A stretch of 62,398 nucleotides of DNA from Haloactinopolyspora alba (GCF_003014555.1 NZ_PYGE01000027.1:1-62398), one strand, 5' to 3'. Positions 33,909 to 44,217 are shown, counted from the first letter of the stretch. Numbers and translations: made by a program. The notes: generated by a model from the sequence alone, not told the origin.

Positions 33909-34892
33909 GTGAAGCTCGCCTGGTTGTGCAGTCATGAGTCCTATCAGCCCGAAACCCTGCTCGAGCACGCCGTTCTCGCCGAACGGTCCGGCTTCGACGT
34001 CGTCACCGGTGCCGACCACTTCCACCCGTGGGTCGACGACCACGCCGCCGCCAGTTTCGTCTGGAGCTGGTTCGGCGCCGTCGCGCAGGCCACCTCACGT
34101 GTCGAGCTGGCCACCAGCGTCACCGCGCCGCTGTTCCGTTACCACCCTGCCCTGATCGCCCAGGCCGCCGCCACCATCGACCGGCTGTCCGGCGGCCGGT
34201 TCCGGCTCGGCGTCGGCACCGGCGAGGCCATCAACGAGGCCCCGCTGGGTTACGAGTTCCCCGGCTACACCGAGCGCATCGCCCGCATGGACGAGGCGAT
34301 GACCATCATGCACGGGCTGCTGGCCGGCGAGAAGATCGACGTCGACGGCACCTACTACCAGGCGCGCACCGCCAAGCTCTACAGCGCGCCCGCCGGTACG
34401 GTTCCGGTGTGGATGGCCGCCGGCGGCCCGAAGTCCGCCACCTTCGCCGGGCAGCACGCCGAGGGCTTGATCACCAGCGTCAAGGATCCTGCCGAGACGG
34501 TCGAGCGGGTCATCCAGCCGTACCGTGACGCGGCCGCCGAGCGTGGCGCGGCAACGACGGTGATGGCCACCCGCTGGGTGGTGCTGGCCGGCAGCGACGA
34601 CGAGGCCTGGGAGGCGCTGGCCTCCATGCGAGGGCTGCGCGCTCCCGGACGTCTCGAGGTCGCCGACCCGATGGTGCTGCGCCAGCGCGCCGACGAGATG
34701 GACCGGCAGGAGATCCTGGGCAAGTACACCATCGTCCGCGACCTCGAGCAGCTGGCCGAGGCGTACCGGCCGCTGGTGCACGACGTCGGCGCCGACTACG
34801 TCGCCATCCAGGTGGCCAGCGCCGACCCCGCGAAGACCATCGAGCGCATCGGCGCCGAGGTGCTGCCCGCGCTGCGCGACTGGTCCGCCTGA
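33909..34892 (+). CDS. F420-dependent luciferase-like oxidoreductase (FGD-like)
   Basis: A 327-residue LLM-class TIM-barrel. It begins VKLAWLCSHESYQPETLLEHAVLAERSGFD and continues TGADHFHPWVDDHAAASFVWSWFGAVAQ and FRLGVGTGEAINE, matching the F420-dependent glucose-6-phosphate dehydrogenase group and relatives. Such enzymes transfer hydride to or from deazaflavin F420. The exact substrate cannot be told. GTG 33909 is preferred because it gives the standard family N-terminus; GTG 33900 is an alternative. A TGATCA palindrome follows the stop. Confidence 0.88.
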   Translation: MKLAWLCSHESYQPETLLEHAVLAERSGFDVVTGADHFHPWVDDHAAASFVWSWFGAVAQATSRVELATSVTAPLFRYHPALIAQAAATIDRLSGGRFRLGVGTGEAINEAPLGYEFPGYTERIARMDEAMTIMHGLLAGEKIDVDGTYYQARTAKLYSAPAGTVPVWMAAGGPKSATFAGQHAEGLITSVKDPAETVERVIQPYRDAAAERGAATTVMATRWVVLAGSDDEAWEALASMRGLRAPGRLEVADPMVLRQRADEMDRQEILGKYTIVRDLEQLAEAYRPLVHDVGADYVAIQVASADPAKTIERIGAEVLPALRDWSA

Positions 34893-34899
34893 CCCCCCA

Positions 34900-34948
34900 T
34901 GATCATCGGCACTTGACCGTCATATGAGCGGTCAAGTGCCGATGATCA
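34900..34948. repeat. 49-nt perfect palindrome, TGATCA family (copy B)
   Basis: TGATCATCGGCACTTGACCG (34900-34919), a 9-nt loop TCATATGAG and the exact inverse (34929-34948). It lies between the convergent F420 enzyme and PIN toxin genes. Confidence 0.9.
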
Positions 34949-34963
34949 AGCGAGGAATGTGGA

Positions 34964-35386
34964 TCACTCGGGCTCGGTGAGATCCTCCGGGTACGTCACG
35001 TCGACCTCGGTGATGCTCTTCGGAAAGTCACGCCGGTTGTTCGTGATGAACCGATCGGCACCGGCATTGACGGCTGTGGCCAGATGCGTCGCATCGACTG
35101 TCTTCAGCCCGTATCCTGCACCGAGCGCCACCGCGAGGTCCGCTATCGCCATGTCCGAGGGTCGCAGATCGAGACGGACGAGAAGACTTGCCAAGGCCAG
35201 CCGTTCGCCGCTGTCTCCGTGGCGAGTCGGACGGATCAGCGTCTCAGGAATCAGAAGGGTCGAGCCCAGCCCTGCGAACTCTCGTTCGCCGCGCCCGCTC
35301 TCGCTGAATAGCGAGAGGACACGGTTACCCAGAGGGTGAGCGGGCGCGGCGGCATAGATGAGGACGTCCGCATCGAAGGCGTCCAC
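34964..35386 (-). CDS. PIN-domain toxin (VapC-like)
   Basis: A 140-residue PIN-domain protein starting VDAFDADVLIYAA with the first catalytic Asp, and carrying the later acidic positions in RPSDMAIADLAVALG, KTVDATHLATA and FITNNRRDF. VapC toxins are Mg-dependent ribonucleases. The GTG start lies 4 bp after the antitoxin stop, so it is coupled to it. Paired with a Phd/YefM antitoxin and a palindromic operator, it forms a type II toxin-antitoxin module. Confidence 0.87.
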   Translation of the reverse strand: MDAFDADVLIYAAAPAHPLGNRVLSLFSESGRGEREFAGLGSTLLIPETLIRPTRHGDSGERLALASLLVRLDLRPSDMAIADLAVALGAGYGLKTVDATHLATAVNAGADRFITNNRRDFPKSITEVDVTYPEDLTEPE

Positions 35387-35390
35387 AGCG

Positions 35391-35681
35391 TCAGCTGTCG
35401 TCCCGGTCGGCACGGATGTCGGCGACGAGTTCGTCGGCATACTCTGCCGACAGACCGCTGACCTCGGACAGTGGCGTGTTGCGCGCACGCTCCATCAGCT
35501 CTCGGACCTCCGCCGCCCCGGCCAAGGCCGATTCGGCCCGCCGACTCCGTACTGTGTCGGGGCGCAACACGACGGCCACCGGCCGGCCGTGCCGAGTGAT
35601 GGTGACCTCTTCACCGTGCTCCACACGATCCAACAGTGCCGGAAGTTCCGCTCGCGCCTCAGACAAGCTCATGGTGGTCAT
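35391..35681 (-). CDS. Phd/YefM-family antitoxin
   Basis: A 96-residue protein beginning MTTMSLSEARAELPALLDRVEHGEEVTITRHGRPVAVV, the Phd/YefM DNA-binding fold, followed by a C-terminal toxin-binding region. The start is placed at ATG 35681, which coincides with the predicted transcription start of the promoter at 35688-35716, so the mRNA is probably leaderless. It neutralises the PIN toxin encoded downstream and represses the operon. Confidence 0.88.
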   Translation of the reverse strand: MTTMSLSEARAELPALLDRVEHGEEVTITRHGRPVAVVLRPDTVRSRRAESALAGAAEVRELMERARNTPLSEVSGLSAEYADELVADIRADRDDS

Positions 35682-35687
35682 GCTATG

Positions 35688-35716
35688 AATGTACGCTCTT
35701 GTACGTCGACGTACAA
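35688..35716 (-). promoter_or_regulatory. Toxin-antitoxin promoter with perfect 18-bp palindromic operator
   Basis: On the minus strand -35 TTGTAC (35716-35711), a 17-bp spacer and -10 TACATT (35693-35688). The palindrome TTGTACGTCGACGTACAA (35699-35716) covers the -35 and most of the spacer, fitting autorepression by the antitoxin complex. Confidence 0.8.
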
Positions 35717-35788
35717 CAAGGTGTCTGCCGACGCGTTCGTCGCTCAGGCCAGCCTCGGACCTCGCGATGGCCGAAGCATACTGGCTGA

Positions 35789-36340
35789 ATGACCGAAGCT
35801 CCGACATCAGTCACTGTTCATCGGGCCGATGAGAAGGAGAGTTTCCCCGGCCCAGATGAAGTGGAGGCGGTTTACCAGGCCGCAGCAGCTGAGCCGCCAC
35901 TTCGAGAACCGGCGAGCGTCGCGGCCCTGTTCGCCCATCTGTATCGAACAGCGATCGACAGCATGTCCGTGACATGCGCGGTCGCCCATGCAGAGGACCG
36001 CCTTGTGGGGTTCGCGTACGGGCACGAATGGCGATGGAGCGATCAGACGGACGAATGGGCGGACACGCTGAGACGTCGCCTTGGTTCTCGAGCAGCACTG
36101 CTCGATGGCAGTTTCGTGATTGCGCTCCTGGCGCGACATCCCGACAACGCGAGAGCGGGCTTGGGTGCGCGCTTGCTGGACGCACTGGTCTCGGCCGTTG
36201 AGCCAGCATCTTGCTGGCTCAACACCACGGATGTCCGGTCACCCGCGCTGACTCTGTACACGAGCCGTGGCTTCGAGCCGGTCGGTCACGGCCCGGATGC
36301 GCCCGACGGACGACCGGGACTCGTCATGGTTCGCCGCTGA
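35789..36340 (+). CDS. GNAT-like N-acetyltransferase
   Basis: A 183-residue protein with a GNAT-like core: VAHAEDRLVGFAYGHEW, FVIALLARHPDNARAGLGARLLDAL (the acetyl-CoA loop ARAGLGARLL resembles R/QxxGxG/A) and LTLYTSRGFEPVG. The acceptor is unknown. It is divergent from the antitoxin promoter and has no clear ribosome-binding site, so a leaderless start is possible. Its stop codon TGA is the first triplet of TGATCATCG, the left end of a degenerate TGATCA element. Confidence 0.8.
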   Translation: MTEAPTSVTVHRADEKESFPGPDEVEAVYQAAAAEPPLREPASVAALFAHLYRTAIDSMSVTCAVAHAEDRLVGFAYGHEWRWSDQTDEWADTLRRRLGSRAALLDGSFVIALLARHPDNARAGLGARLLDALVSAVEPASCWLNTTDVRSPALTLYTSRGFEPVGHGPDAPDGRPGLVMVRR

Positions 36341-36463
36341 TCATCGACGCTCGACACGGTCGGCAGCACTGTCTCGAGGACCGGTACCTGCCTACGCCGT
36401 GATCCGCTGCCCTCCGGCCACATGTAGAAGAGCGGACATGGACCCGGAAAGTGCCGACGATCA
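36338..36463. repeat. Degenerate, expanded TGATCA element (copy E)
   Basis: The left end TGATCATCG begins with the GNAT stop codon, and the right end CCGGAAAGTGCCGACGATCA (36444-36463) carries the stop of the convergent PLP-enzyme gene. The right arm matches copies A and C closely; the left arm is degenerate and the middle is about 85 nt longer than in other copies, as if interrupted. Confidence 0.55.
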
Positions 36464-37600
36464 GGTCGAGAGGGCGTGCGTGAGGTCGGCCAGCAGGTCG
36501 TCGACGGTCTCGATGCCCACCGAGAGTCGCACCAGGTCGCCCGGCACCTCGAGAGCGCTGCCCGCGGCGCTGGCGTGCGTCATCCGTCCCGGGTGCTCGA
36601 TCAGCGACTCGACGCCGCCGAGCGACTCGCCCAGCGTGAACACCCTGGCGCGGTCGCAGACGTCGACCGCCGCCTGCTCGCCGTCGGCCACCCGGAACGA
36701 CACCATGCCGCCGAATCGGCTCATCTGTTTCGCGGCGACGTCGTGCCCGGGGTGATCGGGCAGCCCGGGGTACAGCACCTGAGCCACCCGCGGATGCTCG
36801 GTCAGCAACGCCACGATCCGCTCGGCGTTGTCGCAGTGCCGGTCCATCCGCACACCGAGCGTCTTGAGCCCGCGCAGCACGAGCCACGCGTCGAACGGCC
36901 CGGCGACGGCGCCGATGGTGTTCTGGTGGAAGGCGAGCTCGTCGCCGAGGGCCGCGTCGGCCGCGACGAGCGCCCCGCCGACGACGTCGGAGTGGCCTCC
37001 GCAGTACTTCGTGGTGGAGTGCACGACGACGTCGGCGCCCAGTGACAGCGGCTGCTGCAGGTACGGGGTGGCGAACGTGTTGTCGACGACCAGCAGCGCG
37101 CCGGCGTCGTGGGCGACCGCCGCCAGCGCCGCCACGTCGGCGACACCCAGCAACGGGTTGGTCGGCGTCTCGACCCACACGATCTTCGTCTCCGGCCGGA
37201 CGGCGGCGCGCACGGCGTCCGGGTCGCCGACCGGTACCGGCGTCCAGGACACGCCCCAGCGTTCCACGACCTTGCTGACCAGCCGGAACGTGCCACCGTA
37301 GGCGTCGTCGGGGATGACGATGTGATCACCGGGGCGCAGCACGGCCCGCAGCAGGGTGTCCTCAGCGGCCATGCCGGACGCGAACGCCAGCCCGCGCGCC
37401 CCGCCCTCGAGCGCGGCGAAGCACTCTTCGAGCGCCGCCCGCGTCGGGTTGCCGGTGCGGCTGTACTCGTAGCCCTCACGCAGCCCGCCGACACCGTCCT
37501 GGGCGTACGTACTGGTGGCGTAGATGGGCGGGATGACCGCGCCGGTCCGCGGGTCGGGCTCCTGGCCGGCGTGGATCGCTCGTGTCTCGAAACCGTGCAC
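36461..37600 (-). CDS. metB: Cystathionine gamma-synthase / gamma-lyase
   Basis: A 379-residue Cys/Met-metabolism PLP enzyme. The PLP lysine is Lys198 in VHSTTKYCGGHSD; EYSRTGNPTR, DDAYGGTFRL and the C-terminal LGESLGGVESLIEHPGRMTHAS are typical of cystathionine gamma-synthase/lyases. It joins or splits cystathionine in methionine-cysteine interconversion; together with the cystathionine beta-synthase at 41687 it could run reverse transsulfuration. Synthase and lyase forms cannot be told apart by sequence inspection. The GTG at 37600 lies 11 bp after the yczE-like stop. Confidence 0.9.
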   Translation of the reverse strand: MHGFETRAIHAGQEPDPRTGAVIPPIYATSTYAQDGVGGLREGYEYSRTGNPTRAALEECFAALEGGARGLAFASGMAAEDTLLRAVLRPGDHIVIPDDAYGGTFRLVSKVVERWGVSWTPVPVGDPDAVRAAVRPETKIVWVETPTNPLLGVADVAALAAVAHDAGALLVVDNTFATPYLQQPLSLGADVVVHSTTKYCGGHSDVVGGALVAADAALGDELAFHQNTIGAVAGPFDAWLVLRGLKTLGVRMDRHCDNAERIVALLTEHPRVAQVLYPGLPDHPGHDVAAKQMSRFGGMVSFRVADGEQAAVDVCDRARVFTLGESLGGVESLIEHPGRMTHASAAGSALEVPGDLVRLSVGIETVDDLLADLTHALST

Positions 37601-37611
37601 GTCAGGTGACT

Positions 37612-38223
37612 CTACGTCTCGCCGACCACCGAGTCGACTCGTTCGCGCTCGGGGACCCGCAGCCGCGGCAACAGCGCGTGCACCAGCGGACCGATCAGCA
37701 CGGCGTACACGACCGTGCCGACGCCCGCGGTCCCGCCGAGCAGCCATCCGGTGGCGAGAACCGTCAGCTCGATGGACGTGCGCACCAGACGTACCGAACG
37801 CCCGGTCCGTCGCACCAGCCCGGTCATCAGCCCGTCCCTGGGCCCGGGCCCGAACCGGGCTCCGATGTAGGCGGCCGTGGCCACGGCGTTCAGCGGCACC
37901 GCCGACAGCATGAACGCGATGCGCACGGCGAGCGGCTCGGGCGCCGGCAGCAGCGCGATCGAGGCGTCCATCGCCAGCCCGATGACGATCACGTTGCTGA
38001 CGGTCCCCAGCCCGGGCCGCTGCCGCAGCGGGATCCAGGCCAGCAACACGGCGGCTCCGACGGCGATGGTGACGACGCCGATGGACAGCGGTGTGCGGGT
38101 GGCGACGCCCTGGTGCAGGACGTCCCACGGGTCGAGGCCGAGCTCGGCCTCGACCATCAGCGCCATGCTGAAGCCGTAGAGGACGAGACCGAGGTAGAGC
38201 TGGAGCAGGCGCCGAGTCATCAT
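37612..38223 (-). CDS. YczE/YitT-type integral membrane protein
   Basis: About 203 residues with five or more membrane helices, beginning RRLLQLYLGLVLYGFSMALMVEAELGLDPWDVLHQG, the hallmark start of YczE/YyaS-type proteins. It is divergent from a MocR regulator; from memory, YczE homologues are linked with MocR (YczR-like) regulators in other bacteria. Transport substrate unknown. Two adjacent ATGs (38223 and 38220) are possible starts and no ribosome-binding site is visible. Confidence 0.87.
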   Translation of the reverse strand: MMTRRLLQLYLGLVLYGFSMALMVEAELGLDPWDVLHQGVATRTPLSIGVVTIAVGAAVLLAWIPLRQRPGLGTVSNVIVIGLAMDASIALLPAPEPLAVRIAFMLSAVPLNAVATAAYIGARFGPGPRDGLMTGLVRRTGRSVRLVRTSIELTVLATGWLLGGTAGVGTVVYAVLIGPLVHALLPRLRVPERERVDSVVGET

Positions 38224-38244
38224 GACGGACCAGTGTTCCGCCAA

Positions 38245-38280
38245 ACTGGCCTTTACATCGATAGCCAGTTGGGAAATAGT
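38245..38280. promoter_or_regulatory. Divergent yczE-mocR control region
   Basis: For the MocR gene, -35 TTTACA (38252-38257), a 17-bp spacer and -10 AATAGT (38275-38280) place transcription start at about the GTG start codon, implying a leaderless mRNA. ACTGGC (38245-38250) and GCCAGT (38264-38269), each flanked by CCAA/TTGG, form an inverted repeat overlapping this promoter, a likely MocR operator. Confidence 0.65.
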
Positions 38281-38286
38281 GGACTG

Positions 38287-39735
38287 GTGCGTTCGGTCAA
38301 CGGTCGGCAACTGGCTCGACAGCTCGGCGGTTGGGCGGACGCGGGAGATCCCGGTCCGGCGTACTCCAGGCTGGCGGCGGCCGTGCGGTTGCTGGTCCTG
38401 GACGGGCGGCTCGCGCTGGAGACCCGCCTTCCCGGAGAGCGCGACCTGGCGCACGCACTCGACGTGAGCCGCACCACCGTGACAGCCGCCTACGACGCGC
38501 TCCGCCGGCACGGCTACGCCGCCAGCAGGCAGGGTTCCGGCACCTGGACCACGCTTCCCGCCTCCGCAGCGGGTTCTGCCGGCTCGTCCTGGGCACCGTT
38601 CGGCCCGGACGGCTCCGACCGGCTCGATCTCGCGCACGCCGCACCCGAGGCGCCCACGCGAGCGCTGCGCGACGTTTACGCGGCGGCACTCGAGCAGCTG
38701 CCGCGCCACCTGCCGACCAGCGGGTACCACCTGTTCGGCCTGCCGGAGCTGCGTGCCGCGATCGCCGCCACCTTCACCGAGCGCGGCCTGCCCACCACCC
38801 CCGAGCAGGTCCTCGTGACCGCCGGGACGCAGCAGGCGTTCTCCCTCGTGCTGTCCGCCGTCGTCGACCCCGGCGACCGGGTGCTGATCGACCATCCGAC
38901 GTATCCGAACGCCATCGACGCACTGCGGCGGGCGTCGGCGCGGCCGGTTCCCGTGCCGCTGACGTCCGACGGATGGGACGTGGACGCGGTCGCCGCGGCT
39001 CTGCGCCAGACCGCGCCGCGGCTCGCGTACCTGATCCCGGACTTCCACAACCCCACCGGGCTGCTGGCCGACCAACCCACCCGGGCGGCGCTCGCCACGG
39101 CGCTGACACGCTCGCGCACGGTGACCGTCGTCGACGAGACGAACGTGGACCTGGCCCTGGACGCCGACGTGCCGGCCCCGTTGGCCTGTCACCTGCCCGG
39201 TGCGAGCACCGTGACCATCGGCGGCACCAGCAAGTCGATCTGGGGTGGGCTGCGCGTGGGCTGGGCCCGCGCCGACACCCAGACGATCCGGCGCCTCGCG
39301 GCGGCTCGCGCCACGATGGACATCTCCTCGCCCGTCGTGGAACAGCTCGCCGCGGCCGAGGCGCTGCACAGGCGCCCCGACCTGCTACCCGCGACCCTGG
39401 CCGAGTTGCGGCTGCGGCGCGACGCGCTCGTGTCCGCGCTGAACCGGCAGGTGCCGCAGTGGCACGTCCGCGTCCCGTCCGGCGGCCTGGTGCTGTGGTG
39501 CGACACCGGGCTCGCGGTGTCGAGCCGGCTGGTGGCCGCCGGCGAGCGGTACGGCCTGCGGCTCGCCGCCGGTCCGCGCTTCGGCGTCGACGGGGCGTTC
39601 GAACGCCGGCTCCGGCTGCCGTACACACATCCGGTCGACGTCCTCGAGAACGCGGCCGGGCTCGTGGCGCAGGCGTTCCGGACCGCGACCGCGATGCCGT
39701 CGGCACCCGAGCCCCCGGTGGACACCTTCGCCTGA
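38287..39735 (+). CDS. MocR-type regulator (GntR HTH fused to aminotransferase)
   Basis: A 482-residue fusion. Residues about 20-85 are a GntR winged helix (LPGERDLAHALDVSRTTVTAAYDALRRHGYAASRQGSGTW). Residues about 110-470 are a fold-type I aminotransferase domain with SGYHLFGLPELRAAIA, DFHNPTG and the PLP lysine in GGTSKSIWGGLRVGW. MocR proteins sense PLP or PLP-amino acid adducts and regulate nearby genes, here probably yczE. The GTG 38287 coincides with the predicted transcription start. Confidence 0.9.
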   Translation: MRSVNGRQLARQLGGWADAGDPGPAYSRLAAAVRLLVLDGRLALETRLPGERDLAHALDVSRTTVTAAYDALRRHGYAASRQGSGTWTTLPASAAGSAGSSWAPFGPDGSDRLDLAHAAPEAPTRALRDVYAAALEQLPRHLPTSGYHLFGLPELRAAIAATFTERGLPTTPEQVLVTAGTQQAFSLVLSAVVDPGDRVLIDHPTYPNAIDALRRASARPVPVPLTSDGWDVDAVAAALRQTAPRLAYLIPDFHNPTGLLADQPTRAALATALTRSRTVTVVDETNVDLALDADVPAPLACHLPGASTVTIGGTSKSIWGGLRVGWARADTQTIRRLAAARATMDISSPVVEQLAAAEALHRRPDLLPATLAELRLRRDALVSALNRQVPQWHVRVPSGGLVLWCDTGLAVSSRLVAAGERYGLRLAAGPRFGVDGAFERRLRLPYTHPVDVLENAAGLVAQAFRTATAMPSAPEPPVDTFA

Positions 39736-39819
39736 CCGGCGTCCTTTTCCCATGAGCATGAGGAACACGACGGCCGCCGAGACTGTTGCACGGGACGACG
39801 ACACTTCCGGAGGTCTGTG

Positions 39820-40500
<681 letters not shown>

Positions 40501-40645
40501 GACGGACGCACGCGCGCGTCCGCGTAGCGCGGAAACGGAGATCATGGCCTGCCGGCCCTCCAGCGACGCGTACGCCCGATGATCCGTACGGGCCCCGACC
40601 GTCCGCGCGTTGATCACCCCCGTGACCCGGCCGGTGCCGATCCCC

Positions 40646-40659
40646 TAGGATGCGGCGCA
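40646..40659 (+). promoter_or_regulatory. Leaderless promoter -10 of the first NfeD gene
   Basis: TAGGAT (40646-40651) lies 7 nt before the ATG, so transcription would begin at the start codon. A GTGACC at 40622-40627 can serve as -35 with an 18-bp spacer. The sequence CCCTAGGATGC resembles CCCTAAAATGC before the second copy. Confidence 0.5.
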
Positions 40660-41126
40660 TGCAGTCGCTGTGGGATTGGCTCGGCGAGCATGCGTGGGTC
40701 GTGGCTTGGCTCGGCACCGCCCTCGTGCTCGGCATGGTCGAACTCACCACGCTCGACTTCGTGTTCCTCATGCTCGCCGTGGGTGCGGGCAGTGGCGCGC
40801 TCACCGCAGCCGTCGGCGGCAACTTCCTGGTGCAGCTCACCGTGGCGTCGCTGGTCAGCGCCGCCCTGTTGATCGTCGTGCGGCCCATCGCGAAACGCCG
40901 CCTGCTGTCCGCTCCGGAGTTGCCGGTCGGCGGCGCCGCGCTCGTCGGCCAGGAGGCCTTCGTCGTCGAACAGGTCGCGGCCAACGAGGGCCTGGTCAAG
41001 CTGTCGGGCGAGATCTGGACGGCACGGCCCTACGACGGCCGCTCGGTGTTCGAACCCGGCACCCGGGTCGGAGTGGCGCAGATCGACGGCGCGACGGCAC
41101 TGGTGCACGCCTCCGACTTCGCCTGA
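40659..41126 (+). CDS. NfeD-family membrane protein (first of tandem pair)
   Basis: A 155-residue protein with two or three N-terminal helices (WVVAWLGTALVLGMVELTTLDFVFLMLAVGAGSG) and a C-terminal OB-fold domain (ALVGQEAFVVEQV to GVAQIDGATALVHAS). Short NfeD proteins normally partner with SPFH/stomatin proteins in membrane microdomains, but no SPFH gene is in sight. A closely similar gene follows. Confidence 0.88.
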   Translation: MQSLWDWLGEHAWVVAWLGTALVLGMVELTTLDFVFLMLAVGAGSGALTAAVGGNFLVQLTVASLVSAALLIVVRPIAKRRLLSAPELPVGGAALVGQEAFVVEQVAANEGLVKLSGEIWTARPYDGRSVFEPGTRVGVAQIDGATALVHASDFA

Positions 41127-41194
41127 CGGACAACGCTGAGTCGGCGGGGATCCGAGTCCAGGCCGTCCCGGTGTAGCGAATAGCGGACAGTCCC

Positions 41195-41207
41195 TAAAAT
41201 GCCGCCA
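41195..41207 (+). promoter_or_regulatory. Leaderless promoter -10 of the second NfeD gene
   Basis: TAAAAT (41195-41200) is 6 nt before the ATG, again implying transcription start at the start codon. No clear -35 is seen. Confidence 0.5.
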
Positions 41208-41671
41208 TGTCGTCGTTGTGGGAATGGCTCGCCAACCACGCGTGGGTGCTCGGCTGGGCGGGCCTCGCCCTCGTGCTGGGGACCGTCGAGCTGACGACGC
41301 TCGACTTCTTCTTCCTGATGCTCGCCCTGGGGGCGGCCAGCGGGAGCGTCGCCGCCGGCGCGGGCGCCGAGTTCGTCGTGCAGCTGCTGGTGGCTGTCGG
41401 CGTCAGCGTCGCGCTGCTCGGCGTCGTCCGGCCCGCGGCCAAGCGCCGCTTCCTCACCCCGGCCCCGGCCAACGTCGGCGTCGACGCGCTCATCGGCAAG
41501 ATGGGTGTCGTCGTCGAGCAGGTGCACGCGGACGGCGGCCTGGTCAAGCTGTCCGGCGAGATCTGGACCGCTCGGCCGTACGACGGCAGCTCGGTGTACG
41601 ACACCGGGACGCGGGTGGACGTCGTCGAGATCCGCGGCGCCACGGCGCTGGTCCTCGGAGCCGCGTCGTGA
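41207..41671 (+). CDS. NfeD-family membrane protein (second of tandem pair)
   Basis: A 154-residue paralogue of the preceding gene: SLWEWLANHAWVLGWAGLALVLGTVELTTLDFFFLMLALG and the shared GLVKLSGEIWTARPYDG stretch. The pair arose by tandem duplication. It converges with the cystathionine beta-synthase gene 15 bp away. Role presumably in membrane quality control; the SPFH partner is missing from the window. Confidence 0.88.
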   Translation: MSSLWEWLANHAWVLGWAGLALVLGTVELTTLDFFFLMLALGAASGSVAAGAGAEFVVQLLVAVGVSVALLGVVRPAAKRRFLTPAPANVGVDALIGKMGVVVEQVHADGGLVKLSGEIWTARPYDGSSVYDTGTRVDVVEIRGATALVLGAAS

Positions 41672-41686
41672 CGGCTTCGGCGCCGT

Positions 41687-43051
<1,365 letters not shown>

Positions 43052-43169
43052 GCTGCTGAGCCTAACTGCTCACCCTCGGCAACGGGCATGGTGCGGCGGA
43101 AGTGACCGGGGACGGTCCAGCAGTGACGACAGGCGTGGCGCAGCGGGGCCGAACGGCTACAGTCGAGTC

Positions 43170-44189
43170 GTGACCGGCCTGCTCAACGCCCGTTCCGCTC
43201 GACGCATCGCCACGGCGGCCGCCTACGGGGGCGGCGGCCTCAGTGTTCTCGGCGCCACCGTCTACGGCCTGCTGCGTACCCAGGCCACTCGCGCACGCCG
43301 CACCATCAACGGCCGCAGGATCGACGGGCCGCCCGACCCGGACGGCCTCTACGGTTCCGGCGAGGGAATGCCGGTGTCGTTCGTGGTGCTCGGCGACTCC
43401 GGGGCGGCCGGATACGGCGTGCACACCCCCGAGGAGACGCCCGGCGCGCTGCTCGCCGCGGGACTGGCCGAGATCGCGCACCGTCCGGTACGGCTGCGCA
43501 CCGTCGCCACGGTGGGAGCCCGCACCGAAGGGCTCGCCACCCAGGTGGAGAAGGCGCTGATCGAGGAGCCCGACGTGGCGCTGGTGATCATCGGCGGCAA
43601 CGACATCACGCACCAGGTCCGCCTGGTCGACTCCGTCCGGCGTCTCAGCGAGACGGTTTCGCGGCTGCGGGAGGCCGGCTGCGAGGTCGTCGTCGGCACC
43701 TGCCCCGACCTGGGGACCATCCGGCCGATCCGGGCGCCGCTGCGCTGGCTCGCCCGGCGCGCCAGCCGCCAGCTCGCCGCCGCGCAGACGGTGGCGGTGG
43801 TCGAGGCGGGCGGTCGTAGCGTGTCGCTCGGGTCGATCCTCGGCCCCGAGTTCGACGCCGCTCCCGGAGAGCTGTTCAGCGACGATCTGTTCCACCCGTC
43901 GTCGGCCGGCTACGCGCACGCCGCCGCGGCCCTGCTGCCGTCGCTGGTCGGCGCGCTTGGCCTGTGGACCGCGGAGCAGGAGCAGCCCGAGGCGCTGCGC
44001 GGCGACGGTGTGCTGCCGATCTCGATCGCGGCGGTGGCCGCCGCCGACCACGCCGGGACGGAGGTCGCGGGCACGGTGCTCGGCGGTCGCAGCCGGGGCC
44101 CGCGCGGGCGTTGGGCCATGCTGCGGCATCGCCGCCGTCGCCCGCTGCCCGACGCGGCCGAGGCGTACGCTGGTGTTACCCGAGAGTAG
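43170..44189 (+). CDS. SGNH/GDSL-type hydrolase with N-terminal membrane segment
   Basis: A 339-residue protein. After an N-terminal hydrophobic segment (about 18-36) comes the SGNH core: FVVLGDSGAAGYG (nucleophile Ser of GDS), IIGGNDITH (block III Asn), and DLFHPSSAGYAHAA (catalytic Asp-x-x-His). It is likely anchored at the membrane and acts on an ester. A -10 TACAGT ends 6 nt before the GTG, another leaderless candidate. It is divergent from cbs and precedes the thiolase gene, as in the mycobacterial fadA3 region (from memory). Confidence 0.88.
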   Translation: MTGLLNARSARRIATAAAYGGGGLSVLGATVYGLLRTQATRARRTINGRRIDGPPDPDGLYGSGEGMPVSFVVLGDSGAAGYGVHTPEETPGALLAAGLAEIAHRPVRLRTVATVGARTEGLATQVEKALIEEPDVALVIIGGNDITHQVRLVDSVRRLSETVSRLREAGCEVVVGTCPDLGTIRPIRAPLRWLARRASRQLAAAQTVAVVEAGGRSVSLGSILGPEFDAAPGELFSDDLFHPSSAGYAHAAAALLPSLVGALGLWTAEQEQPEALRGDGVLPISIAAVAAADHAGTEVAGTVLGGRSRGPRGRWAMLRHRRRRPLPDAAEAYAGVTRE

Positions 44190-44217
44190 CTAGTAGCGCG
44201 ACACGTGGAGGAGCCCC

